This document shows, in pieces, positions 7,889 to 15,721 of a DNA stretch of 19,999 nucleotides. The notes beneath the pieces are model-generated. The model saw only the letters and a list, made by a program, of their open reading frames with translations. It had not been told where the DNA came from and searched no databases. Made by a program: the position numbers and the translations under genes. Position 1 is the first letter of the stretch; every line of letters starts with the position of its first letter. Source of the stretch: Marinosulfonomonas sp. (GTDB lineage: Bacteria; Pseudomonadota; Alphaproteobacteria; Rhodobacterales; Rhodobacteraceae); NCBI GenBank assembly GCA_019090845.1, contig JAHRVD010000002.1, positions 1 through 19,999 on the forward strand. The letters are read 5' to 3'.

Positions 7889-10105
7889 TTAACCTCCGCT
7901 TTTGTGGTCCATACGTCGACCAATACGTGTTTTTCCGACCATTAACTGAAGCAATCCAACCGCCGCCAGCATGACGAAAATCAAGGTCGTGGAATAGGCG
8001 ATCGCCAGCCCATAGTCGTTATTTTCAACCCGCCCGATGATATAGGCGGTGGCCATGTTGTGTTCAGCCGAAACCAGAAAAATAACCGCTGAAATCGCCG
8101 TCATAGCCCGCACAAAGCTGTAAACCAGCGCTGCCAGAATGGCCGGGCGCAACAGCGGCAGGATCACCCGCCGGAATGTTTGCCAACTGTTCGCGCCAAG
8201 CGTCAGCGAGGATTCATCAAGCGACTTGTCCAGCTGGCTCATGGATGCAATTCCGGCGCGCACCCCAACCGGCATGTTTCGGAAAATGAAACTGACAACA
8301 AGGATGATGCCGGTCCCTGTCAGTTCAATCGGTGGCACGTTAAAGGCCAGAATATAGCTGACGCCAATCACCGTTCCGGGGATCGCAAAACTAAGCATAG
8401 TGCCAAATTCAAAGCTGTTCTTGCCGGCAAAGGTTTGCCGCGTCAGCAGATAGGCAGTGATCAGCCCAACCGCCGCCGTCAGCGGTGCAGCCACGGTCGC
8501 GATTTTGATCGTCGTCCAGAAACTATCCCACGCCGAGCCGGACCAGCGGATGCCGCCATCCTCCAGGCGCATCGAAAAAGCGGTGATGTAATGCTTGAAC
8601 GTCAGTGTGTTGTTGACGCCCCAAAGCTCAACCATGCTGCCATAAAGGATCATCGCGTAGATCACGATGGTAAAACCGGCCCAGATCATCGCCGTCGTAA
8701 GAACCGGAATACTAAGCCCGCGCGGCATCTGCGGATGCACGCCCGCATCGCCCTTGCCCGATACGGTGGTGTAGCTTTTGTTACCCAGCCATGATCGCTG
8801 CGCATAAAATGCCCCAAGCGTGAACGCCAGCAGCACAATCGCCAAAACGGCCGCGCGCCCCTGATCGTATTGCGCACCAACTATGGCAAAGAAAATCTCG
8901 GTTGAAAGCACGTCGAAATTGCCGCCCAGCACCAGCGGGTTGCCGAAATCGGCCATGCTTTCGATGAAGCCCAGCAAAAACGCATTGGCCAGACCCGGGC
9001 GCATCAGCGGCAATGAAACGGTACGAAACACCTGCCACTTGTTGGCCCGCAAGGTTTGCGCGGCTTCTTCCATCGAGGGGCTGACGCCCTCGACCACGCC
9101 GATCAGCACCAAAAAGGCAATCGGGGTGAACGCCAGAAGTTGTGCGATTAGCAGGCCGGGCAATCCATAGACCCAGCGCGTCGGGCGAATGCCGAAAAGG
9201 TCGGCGACATAGCCTGTCACTGAACCCGACAGACCAAACAGCAGGATGATCGCCAGCCCGATTACAAACGGCGGCGTGATGATCGGCAGCACCGTCAGGG
9301 CACGCAACGCCGGTTTGAAACGAAAGCCCGAGCGGGTCACGACCAGCGCGAATACCAGCCCAAGGATCGTGGTCAACAAGCCGACAATAACCGCCAGAAA
9401 AAGTGAATTCCACGCAACACCACAGCGCCCGGACCCAAACACGCATGACAGCCCCCAGATCCGGTCATCAAAAAATTTGGCGGCAAATATCACGAAGGAA
9501 TAGCTGCCGTCCTCTGTGATAAAGGCGGCCAGCAACATTTTGGCGATTGGGAAAAATACAAATACCGAAACGATGACGATCACACCCGACACCGCCGAAA
9601 CCACGAAGACATCGCCGTTAATTGCGCCCCGTGCAGCGATGCCCTGAGTGAATAGGAACAGATAAGAACTGGCCAGCAGCAACGCGCCATAGCCCATGCC
9701 AAACTGCCGGTCTTCCAGCGGGCCGAACAGGGCCTGTAACCAGCCGAAACTCCACCCCCGAATGCCGATGCCAAAGCCTTGCGCGATCAACCACGCAAAG
9801 CCGAACGCCCCGGCCGTGATCAGAATTTTGGCAAAAATCGGGTCCGTTTTGCGCTTGGTTAACACCAGTAGCGGGGCGACCAGTGGCACTAGCAGCGGTG
9901 CCAGCCACAGCTTTTGCCCCTGCCCGATCAAAAACGCCGCCGGTGCATAATCACTGTCCAGCGGGTAGCCGTCCAATAGCCAGTCCAGACGGAAAAACCC
10001 GTCTTCGATCCCATACCATGGCAGGATCAGGAAACCGACCCACCCGGCGACGATCCAAAAGATCAATACCGGATGGGTCGTTTTTTCGGAAGAGACTTCT
10101 CTCAT
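7889..10105 (-). CDS. Large fused ABC permease (AfuB/FbpB-type, two permease domains plus N-terminal membrane extension)
   Basis: A single 738-aa polypeptide contains two binding-protein-dependent permease domains. Each has an EAA loop: EEAAQTLRANKW at about residue 345 and ESSLTLGANSW at about 632. Both are followed by an LPLxRP turn. FbpB proteins of iron systems are usually near 500 aa. Here about 200 extra N-terminal residues contain several hydrophobic segments, as in the long AfuB-type permeases. It starts 3 nt after the binding-protein stop with no visible ribosome site, so coupled translation is likely. The ATPase gene follows 4 nt after its stop. Reported as one intact gene, since no frame break is seen. 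Confidence 0.92.
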   Translation of the reverse strand: MREVSSEKTTHPVLIFWIVAGWVGFLILPWYGIEDGFFRLDWLLDGYPLDSDYAPAAFLIGQGQKLWLAPLLVPLVAPLLVLTKRKTDPIFAKILITAGAFGFAWLIAQGFGIGIRGWSFGWLQALFGPLEDRQFGMGYGALLLASSYLFLFTQGIAARGAINGDVFVVSAVSGVIVIVSVFVFFPIAKMLLAAFITEDGSYSFVIFAAKFFDDRIWGLSCVFGSGRCGVAWNSLFLAVIVGLLTTILGLVFALVVTRSGFRFKPALRALTVLPIITPPFVIGLAIILLFGLSGSVTGYVADLFGIRPTRWVYGLPGLLIAQLLAFTPIAFLVLIGVVEGVSPSMEEAAQTLRANKWQVFRTVSLPLMRPGLANAFLLGFIESMADFGNPLVLGGNFDVLSTEIFFAIVGAQYDQGRAAVLAIVLLAFTLGAFYAQRSWLGNKSYTTVSGKGDAGVHPQMPRGLSIPVLTTAMIWAGFTIVIYAMILYGSMVELWGVNNTLTFKHYITAFSMRLEDGGIRWSGSAWDSFWTTIKIATVAAPLTAAVGLITAYLLTRQTFAGKNSFEFGTMLSFAIPGTVIGVSYILAFNVPPIELTGTGIILVVSFIFRNMPVGVRAGIASMSQLDKSLDESSLTLGANSWQTFRRVILPLLRPAILAALVYSFVRAMTAISAVIFLVSAEHNMATAYIIGRVENNDYGLAIAYSTTLIFVMLAAVGLLQLMVGKTRIGRRMDHKSGG

Positions 10106-10108
10106 GTT

Positions 10109-11137
10109 TTATTGCGGCAGAACGGAAACCTCTTCATCCCATTTTTGCAGCAGGCCCTTACGGGTCGCGCTGGAACCATAGGTTTTAAAGTCATAGTCGA
10201 TCAGCGTGATCGTCGACATGTCCGGCGCCTTGTCCGAGGTGTTCGAACCCTTGTTGGACGGCACCTGAAATGCGTTCACTTCCAGTGCGAGGTTTTGTGC
10301 ATCCGTGCTCAGCGCCCAGTCATAAAACTGCTTGGCCTCGTCCAGATTACGTGCGCCTTTGACGATAGACATGGAACCGATTTCATAGCCCGTGCCCTCG
10401 CATGGGGCCACAGTCACAACCGGAAATCCGGCCACACCCTGTTTGACCGCGTCATGCATGAACACGATACCAATGGTGTTTTCGCCACGCCCGGCTGCCT
10501 TGATCGGGGCCGACCCGGATTTGGTATATTGGTTGATGTTCTTGTGCAGGCCTTTCATGAAATCAAAGCCGCCATCCTCGCCAAACAACTGAACCATCGT
10601 GGCCAGCGTCGTATAGGCGGTGCCGGATGAATTGGGGTTCGCCATTTGCACATGGCCTTTATATTCCGGCTTCAAAAGGTCCTTCCAGCAGGCAGGAACC
10701 GGCAAGTTATTTGCAGCAAGCAGATCGGAATTATAGCCATACCCCAGCGCCCCGCTGTAGATGCCGATCGTCTTGTTTCCTGCACTTTCAGCCTGTGCAA
10801 TCGCCCAGGGGTGCAGCTGACTGCGCATCGAAGACATATAGGGTTGTGTCAGATCTTCTTCGGCTGCCTGAAGATGCGGATCACCGGTGCCGCCCCACCA
10901 GACGTCGCCCTTTGGATTGGCTTCTTCGGCTTTGATCTGGGCAAAAGTCTCGCCAGAGCTTTTGCGGGTCATGTTAACTTTGATGCCGCTGGCGTCCTCA
11001 AAGCCCCGTGCCATCAACTGGCACCAGTCTTCTTGCGCGCTGCAATAAAGCGTCATTTTGCCCGCCGCCATTGCCGACGTCGAAGCCGCCGCAAGCGCGA
11101 GCGTCGCAGCCGATAGCAGATAAATAGATTTACGCAT
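10109..11137 (-). CDS. Periplasmic substrate-binding protein, AfuA/FbpA family (probably sugar-phosphate rather than ferric iron)
   Basis: A 342-aa periplasmic receptor with a Sec signal peptide (residues 1-25, ending AMAA). Family landmarks include LYCSAQEDW, the DVWWGGTGDPH loop at about 79-88 and LGYGYNSD. It would normally be called an iron(III)-binding protein. However, no adjacent Tyr-Tyr pair, the usual ferric ligand of FbpA, occurs anywhere in it. It has His228-Asp229 and Glu252. This spacing matches the His/Asp/Glu sugar contacts (205/206/229) that I recall for Actinobacillus AfuA, a hexose- and heptose-phosphate binder. ATG 11137 follows GGGAGG with about 8 nt spacing. It is first in the operon, with a Pho-like box and a LacI-type operator upstream. 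Confidence 0.9.
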   Translation of the reverse strand: MRKSIYLLSAATLALAAASTSAMAAGKMTLYCSAQEDWCQLMARGFEDASGIKVNMTRKSSGETFAQIKAEEANPKGDVWWGGTGDPHLQAAEEDLTQPYMSSMRSQLHPWAIAQAESAGNKTIGIYSGALGYGYNSDLLAANNLPVPACWKDLLKPEYKGHVQMANPNSSGTAYTTLATMVQLFGEDGGFDFMKGLHKNINQYTKSGSAPIKAAGRGENTIGIVFMHDAVKQGVAGFPVVTVAPCEGTGYEIGSMSIVKGARNLDEAKQFYDWALSTDAQNLALEVNAFQVPSNKGSNTSDKAPDMSTITLIDYDFKTYGSSATRKGLLQKWDEEVSVLPQ

Positions 11138-11145
11138 TTGGTTTT

Positions 11146-11151
11146 CCTCCC
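11146..11151 (-). promoter_or_regulatory. Ribosome binding site of the AfuA-like gene
   Basis: GGGAGG on the minus strand, 8 nt before ATG 11137, fixes the start of the binding protein. Confidence 0.8.
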
Positions 11152-11188
11152 AGGAACAAAAATTTACTCGATAGGGAAGAATTGCATT

Positions 11189-11206
11189 GTAACTGTTTTA
11201 TGACAA
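11189..11206 (-). promoter_or_regulatory. Second PhoB-type box, upstream of the AfuABC-like operon
   Basis: The minus strand reads TTGTCATAAAACAGTTAC. Including four more bases downstream, it matches the box at 2507-2524 at 18 of 22 positions, and all four differences are A/T exchanges. Orientation relative to its gene is also the same. It lies about 50 nt before the start codon. Read alone it could also be a TTGT-N12-ACAA palindrome for another regulator. The recurrence in front of two phosphate-type transporters favours PhoB. Confidence 0.6.
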
Positions 11207-11220
11207 CTTTTTTTCGCAAG

Positions 11221-11242
11221 TTTTTGCAACCGTTTGCAAAAA
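11221..11242. promoter_or_regulatory. Perfect 22-bp palindrome containing a LacI/GalR-family operator
   Basis: Arms TTTTTGCAA and TTGCAAAAA flank a 4-base centre, CCGT. The inner 14-mer, TGCAACCGTTTGCA (11225-11238), fits the LacI-family half-site pattern TGNAANCGNTTNCA at every fixed position, with the central CG. It lies 14 nt upstream of the second Pho box, between the end of nosX and the AfuABC-like operon. The AT-rich stem makes it a poor terminator. LacI-family regulators usually sense sugars. None is encoded in this window. Confidence 0.6.
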
Positions 11243-11316
11243 TTTTCTTTTCGCTCGGTCAGATCATGCAACTTTCACGAATATCCGCCAATTCGCGTAT
11301 GTTTTTCCGGCTGGAT

Positions 11317-12216
11317 TTACACCAGCAGGACGTTGGCATCACCCTTTGCGGCTTCAATCTGATCCCGACTCATCAGGCAAAATGCGGTCGACAGGCCATC
11401 GGCGTCGGCTGCGGAACCAGAAATGACGCTGACCTGCGACCACCTCCCGCTCGGATTTCCCGACTTGGGGTGCAGAATATGACCAACCTGCCCTGCCGGA
11501 TCGAACGCCGTTCCCAGCGGACGAGAGGTTGCAATCGCGCGATCGCGCAACGGCACCGACGATGCTGTGCTACCTGCCGGATTTACCTGCCATGCCTGCC
11601 CGTCAGGCCCACGACCAAGGGCGGCAATTTCGCCGGTATTAACCAGCACATCGCGAACCCCATTGGCGCGAAAAAGACCCGTAACCTTATCGGCAATATA
11701 GCCCTGCGCGATGCCGTTCAGGGTAAGCTGCACCCCGGCTTTCCCAAAGCTGACCTTATCGGTTGAAAATGCCACGTGGTTCCAGCCGGTTAGTTCCAGC
11801 GCGCGGGAAACCTGTGCCTCGCCCGGTTTCCTGCCAGCCGAATAGGCCTGAGCATACAGCGCCCAGAGCGGTTGCACCGTTGGGTCAAATATCGAGCCGG
11901 TTCGTGCATTCAGCCCCGAGCAGATCGACAATAGTTCGATCATCTCAAAGGCCGGATCATCCAGTACACCATCCCGGTTCAGCCGGGAAAGCTGGCTGTC
12001 GGGAAGGTAAAGGCTAAAGATAGCCTCTAGCCGCTGGATTTCCTGCAAGGCTGCCCCGATCAACGCGTCTGCGCGCGGATGATCCAAAATGATCCGGGCC
12101 TCGGCCCCAAGCGCCACACCGCGCCACTGGCGGGTATTTGCGCTGGCCTTTGCACCAACGGCAGGCAATAGCGCGGCCCCCGCCAGAACCGTTAACATTC
12201 GTCGTCGGGTGGTCAT
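11317..12216 (-). CDS. nosX: NosX, FAD:protein FMN transferase (ApbE family) for NosR
   Basis: An ApbE-family enzyme (299 aa) that covalently attaches FMN to a threonine of its target, expected to be NosR in the same operon. The N-terminus TTRRRMLTVLAG followed by a hydrophobic stretch looks like a Tat signal, so it acts in the periplasm. ApbE landmarks are FDPTVQPL (110-117), NGIAQG (167-172), LVNTGEI (about 191-197), HILHPKSG (246-253) and DADGLSTA (271-278). HILHP has His where many ApbE proteins have Asp (HIxDP). It is the last gene of the operon, and its ATG overlaps the nosL stop (ATGA). No clear terminator follows. Confidence 0.93.
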   Translation of the reverse strand: MTTRRRMLTVLAGAALLPAVGAKASANTRQWRGVALGAEARIILDHPRADALIGAALQEIQRLEAIFSLYLPDSQLSRLNRDGVLDDPAFEMIELLSICSGLNARTGSIFDPTVQPLWALYAQAYSAGRKPGEAQVSRALELTGWNHVAFSTDKVSFGKAGVQLTLNGIAQGYIADKVTGLFRANGVRDVLVNTGEIAALGRGPDGQAWQVNPAGSTASSVPLRDRAIATSRPLGTAFDPAGQVGHILHPKSGNPSGRWSQVSVISGSAADADGLSTAFCLMSRDQIEAAKGDANVLLV

Positions 12217-12743
12217 TGGCGGGCCTCAAGTTGGGACGTTGTGAATGTTACCGGTGACAGAACCATTTCTACCGCGATATCGCTGAATTGCAGGATCTCA
12301 CCGCTGTGTTCGGCTATAAATTTTTCCGCTTCTTGCCGATCTGCGAAGGGCACAAGCTCTGGCGCGCCCATACCACCGACAGCGTCCGATCCGACGACGT
12401 AAAAGGCCCCGTCCGCCTTGATCCAGTTTTCGACGCCCGGCTCTGACCAACTGACGGCCGCGCCCATATCATTCACGTATAGCACCAGAATTTCGCCCGA
12501 TTGTTCGGCCGATTTGACATAGGCCAAGCCATCACGCACCTGAGAAAACCACAGCGGCGCTAACATGCCCGCCAGATGGACCTGCGCCTTTGGCCCCGGA
12601 TGCTCTAGTATTTCCATCTGGCAATAAAACCCAGCGGCCTCATCAGTCAGTGATTGGGCTGCGGGTATCTGCACATTGACGATATCTTCCTTGCACCCGG
12701 CGAGCACCGCCAGCGCCAGTATCGCGACAAATTTCAGCTTCAT
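12213..12743 (-). CDS. nosL: NosL, copper-binding outer-membrane-type lipoprotein
   Basis: Copper chaperone for N2O reductase, 176 aa. It begins with a lipoprotein signal whose lipobox VLAGC puts the lipidated cysteine at residue 17. The family motif CQM lies about 30 residues into the mature part and is followed by histidines (HPGPK...VH) suited to Cu(I). In the known system NosL passes copper to NosDFY, which delivers it to NosZ. ATG 12743 overlaps the nosY stop (ATGA) and follows GAGG by 8 nt. The frame stays open upstream to 12935, but that part only shadows nosY and was left out. Confidence 0.93.
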   Translation of the reverse strand: MKLKFVAILALAVLAGCKEDIVNVQIPAAQSLTDEAAGFYCQMEILEHPGPKAQVHLAGMLAPLWFSQVRDGLAYVKSAEQSGEILVLYVNDMGAAVSWSEPGVENWIKADGAFYVVGSDAVGGMGAPELVPFADRQEAEKFIAEHSGEILQFSDIAVEMVLSPVTFTTSQLEARQ

Positions 12744-13558
12744 GGTTCCAACCTCGCAAGGGCGACCCAGGCGAGCGCAATCGCCAGAACCGGCCAGATA
12801 ATCAACGATGCGATCTGCCCTGCAAGCCCTGATACCGACCCCGCAGCGCTTAAGCCCGAGCTTAGGGCGACCACCGTATCGGCGGGCATGTTTATCAGGC
12901 GAAAGGCATCGGCCGGATTGGCGACAAGCAACCACGGGAACAGGGTTTTGGTGAAAGCGCCGCCATCATCAGCTACCAGCGCCCCCAGCAGCCCGATGTC
13001 GTAAAGAACGACGCAGATCAACCAGATCAGGATAACAACGCCCGAGGCAACCCCGGGCGCGCGCACAAAGCCCGATACCGCATAGCCGACCCCCAGAAAC
13101 GCGGCGCCCAAGGCAAGCGACGTTACGAACAGCCGCACCAGTGGCGCAAATGACAGGTCCGCCGCGCCGTATTGCCAGATCGTCACCGCCAGCGTCAGCC
13201 CCAGCCCCACCGCAACCGCAAACCCCAGCACTGCAAAATGGGCCAGAAACTTGCCAAACAGGATTTCGGCGCGCGACAGCGGGTAAGTCAGGCTAAGCGC
13301 CAGCGTTCCGCGCTCAACCTCTCCGGCGATGGCGTCAAAAGACAAAAGCAACCCGATCAATGGCACCAGATAGACAGACAAAGTGGTGATCGAGGTCACC
13401 GCGACGACCAACGGATCGACACCAAGCGTGCCGGTCGGCGCGCCCCCCGTAAGGGTCAGCACGATCGTAAACAGGCTCATCAGGATCACCGAGGTGGCAA
13501 CCCACATATTGCGCCGTGCGATCAGAATTTCGAGCCGGGCGACGTTTAGCAGATGCAT
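12740..13558 (-). CDS. nosY: NosY, ABC-2-type permease of the NosDFY complex
   Basis: Inner-membrane subunit (272 aa, about six hydrophobic segments), with RLEILIARRNMW at the N-terminus and the ERGTLALSLTYPLSR coupling region typical of NosY/ABC-2 permeases. With the NosF ATPase and periplasmic NosD it forms the machine that moves copper to NosZ. Two starts are possible, GTG 13561 and ATG 13558. I chose ATG because GGAGG (13566-13570) lies 7 nt before it but only 4 nt before the GTG. Either way it overlaps the nosF stop. Its own stop overlaps the nosL start. Confidence 0.94.
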   Translation of the reverse strand: MHLLNVARLEILIARRNMWVATSVILMSLFTIVLTLTGGAPTGTLGVDPLVVAVTSITTLSVYLVPLIGLLLSFDAIAGEVERGTLALSLTYPLSRAEILFGKFLAHFAVLGFAVAVGLGLTLAVTIWQYGAADLSFAPLVRLFVTSLALGAAFLGVGYAVSGFVRAPGVASGVVILIWLICVVLYDIGLLGALVADDGGAFTKTLFPWLLVANPADAFRLINMPADTVVALSSGLSAAGSVSGLAGQIASLIIWPVLAIALAWVALARLEP

Positions 13559-14457
13559 CACCGATCCTCCGGGTTAGCTGCGCTGTAATGGCGATAAAGT
13601 TCTTCCAATGAACCGGGGGTGACATCCACATCCTTTATCAGCGCACCAAAGGCAGTGATCTGGCCAAGCATCGCGACTTTTTCATCCTGATGGCAGGTCA
13701 GCGTTACCGAAGCACCGTTGATCCGCGCGCCCCCAAGTTCCTGAGCTACCCGGTCCGCATCGGCCAAAGTCGTTGTGACCTTCAGGCGGATCGGCAGGCG
13801 GGCCGATTGGCGCAAGCTTGCCAAATCATCATTGGCCAGCAAGCGGCCCTTGCTCATGATCGCGATACGGTCTGTGCGCGCCTCAAGCTCGGTCAACGCG
13901 TGGGACGACAGCAAAACAGCGGTGCCCGAATTGGCCAGTTCGGCGACGATGTCGTAAAATTCGTGGCGCGAAATAGGGTCAAGGCCGCTTGTTGGTTCAT
14001 CCAGTAGCGCCAGTTTTGGTGCACCAAGCAACGCCTGCGCTAGGCCGATCCGCTGGCGCATACCTTTGGAATAGGTGCGGATTTTGCGATCCGCCGCGTC
14101 GGCCATTCCGACACGCTCCAAAAACGCGTCCGCCGCCCGCACTGGCAACGATTTCAACCGTGCGAAATGGCGCAGTTGCTCACGCCCCGTCAGCGCGCCA
14201 TGAAAGGCAACGCTTTCGGGCAGAAACCCGATCGAGGCCCGCGCCAGACGCGAACCCGGCGCCGTGCCAAGCACCCGGATCAAGCCGGATTGAACCGGGG
14301 TCAGCCCAAGGATCATCCGCATCAGCGTGGTCTTGCCAGCCCCGTTATGGCCCAGCAGCGCCACCCGCTCGCCCGCCTCGATGTTCAGGCTGACGTCACA
14401 AACAGTTTCCAGCTTGCCATAACTTTTGCAGACGTTTCTGATCTCTAGCGCTGTCAT
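13558..14457 (-). CDS. nosF: NosF, ABC ATPase of the NosDFY complex
   Basis: A 299-aa cytoplasmic ATPase. Walker A is GHNGAGKT at 36-43, the signature is YSKGMRQR at 129-136, Walker B has D153-E154 followed by PTSGLDP, and the H-loop has H186. The signature is the SKGM type used by ABC-2 and NosF-like ATPases, unlike the LSGGQ of the two import ATPases in this window. It drives NosY. The start ATG 14457 overlaps the nosD stop (ATGA), with only a weak GGAAAG ribosome site. Confidence 0.95.
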   Translation of the reverse strand: MTALEIRNVCKSYGKLETVCDVSLNIEAGERVALLGHNGAGKTTLMRMILGLTPVQSGLIRVLGTAPGSRLARASIGFLPESVAFHGALTGREQLRHFARLKSLPVRAADAFLERVGMADAADRKIRTYSKGMRQRIGLAQALLGAPKLALLDEPTSGLDPISRHEFYDIVAELANSGTAVLLSSHALTELEARTDRIAIMSKGRLLANDDLASLRQSARLPIRLKVTTTLADADRVAQELGGARINGASVTLTCHQDEKVAMLGQITAFGALIKDVDVTPGSLEELYRHYSAANPEDR

Positions 14458-15710
14458 TGGATTTCTTTCCAGACCGGAGTTTGCGACACCGGCGGGCGCA
14501 TCAGTGGCGCGCGATCAATCACCCCGCCCGGCAGTAGTGCCGGAAAGGCCGATTGTGACCAGCGGATCAGTTGAACGGCGGGCGATCCCAACAGCGATTT
14601 GGCCGCCGGTTGCGTCCAGAGCACATGATCCATGATGTCGTTTGGCCGATAGGCAGCGTCAGCAATGCCGTTGCCATCCAGATCAAACGCACCGTGGTCA
14701 GACCAGTAATTTCCCCGGCCATCAACGCTCCAATCAACCCATTTTGATCCGACGTATTTGACTTGTGTGCGGTTGGCGATAAAGGCGTTGCCCTGAATTT
14801 CATTGCGTTCCGAGCCCGCGGTGAAATGGATACCGATGTCACAGGCTTCGAAAGAATTGCCCTGAAAGCGGTTCTTATGAGCGTTGTAGATGAACACACA
14901 TTTCTTGCCGCCGTTTTCGATCCGGTTGCCACTGACCAGACTTTTGTTGGTGTAATTCATCATGATGCCGTGGTCGCGATCACCGCTGGATATATTGCCC
15001 TCAATCTTCACGTTGTCAGAATACATCACCGCATAGCCAAGGTGATTTCCGGTCGAAATATTGCCCGAAACCACGCTGTCATTTGCATACATATAATGCA
15101 CCGCAAAGCGCAGATCGCGAAACCGATTGCCGGTGAATTCCATGTTTGCCGAGGTGTTCACAAACACCCCGTCACGCCCCCAACGCACGTCGTTGCCTAT
15201 CACCTTTGTGCCCGGCGCATTCCAGATATATACGCCGTTGCCCCGGTCATTCATCCGCCGGTCCTGCCGCCCTTGGATGATATTTCCCTGAACCAAAACG
15301 CCCGCTGGCCCATGCACATCTATTCCGACAAGATTGCCCAATACCCGGTTGCCAGCCACCACAGCGCGATCCGCGCGTTTGGTTAGCGTAACCCCGGCAT
15401 CAAGCCCGTCGCCCGCGGAACCAGACCCAACAATCGTCAGCCCACGCAGGGTCACATCCGGCGCATTCACGGTGATGACTGATCCAACCCCTTGGCCGTC
15501 AATCGTTGCCCCGTTCCCATCAATCGTGACCGACACGTCAATCGCCAGCGGACCGGCGTAAATTCCTTTGGACAGGCGAAGGACATCCCCCGCCTGTGCC
15601 GTTTTCAAAGCTGCCGCAAGCGCACCGTCGGCTGCAGGCACAACCCGTTCCACCGCCCCGGCCAAAGCCGGGAAGGTTAGAAGGGTCAGCAGGAACAGAC
15701 GGCGCAACAT
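14454..15710 (-). CDS. nosD: NosD, periplasmic right-handed beta-helix protein for NosZ copper-site assembly
   Basis: A 418-aa exported protein. Its Sec signal peptide covers about residues 1-18 (LLTLLTFPALAGA). The body is a series of short parallel-beta repeats with many N-R-F/I, GN and ISxG turns (about residues 60-320), the PbH1/CASH pattern of NosD. It works in the periplasm with NosFY to load copper into NosZ. ATG 15710 lies 11 nt after the nosZ stop and has AAGGA about 7-8 nt upstream. Length is normal. Confidence 0.95.
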   Translation of the reverse strand: MLRRLFLLTLLTFPALAGAVERVVPAADGALAAALKTAQAGDVLRLSKGIYAGPLAIDVSVTIDGNGATIDGQGVGSVITVNAPDVTLRGLTIVGSGSAGDGLDAGVTLTKRADRAVVAGNRVLGNLVGIDVHGPAGVLVQGNIIQGRQDRRMNDRGNGVYIWNAPGTKVIGNDVRWGRDGVFVNTSANMEFTGNRFRDLRFAVHYMYANDSVVSGNISTGNHLGYAVMYSDNVKIEGNISSGDRDHGIMMNYTNKSLVSGNRIENGGKKCVFIYNAHKNRFQGNSFEACDIGIHFTAGSERNEIQGNAFIANRTQVKYVGSKWVDWSVDGRGNYWSDHGAFDLDGNGIADAAYRPNDIMDHVLWTQPAAKSLLGSPAVQLIRWSQSAFPALLPGGVIDRAPLMRPPVSQTPVWKEIQ

Positions 15711-15721
15711 TGCGATTTCCT

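Noticed and set aside
8180..8794. Long open frames on the strand opposite the Afu permease and the nos genes
   Set aside because: They are antisense shadows of well-identified genes, rich in Arg/His/Pro, with no recognisable domain or ribosome site.
11221..11242. Intrinsic terminator of the nos operon
   Set aside because: The stem is short and AT-rich with no GC core. The match to a LacI-type operator explains the palindrome better.
12744..12935. In-frame upstream extension of nosL
   Set aside because: It lies wholly inside nosY, lacks a signal peptide, and would bury the lipoprotein signal that starts at 12743.
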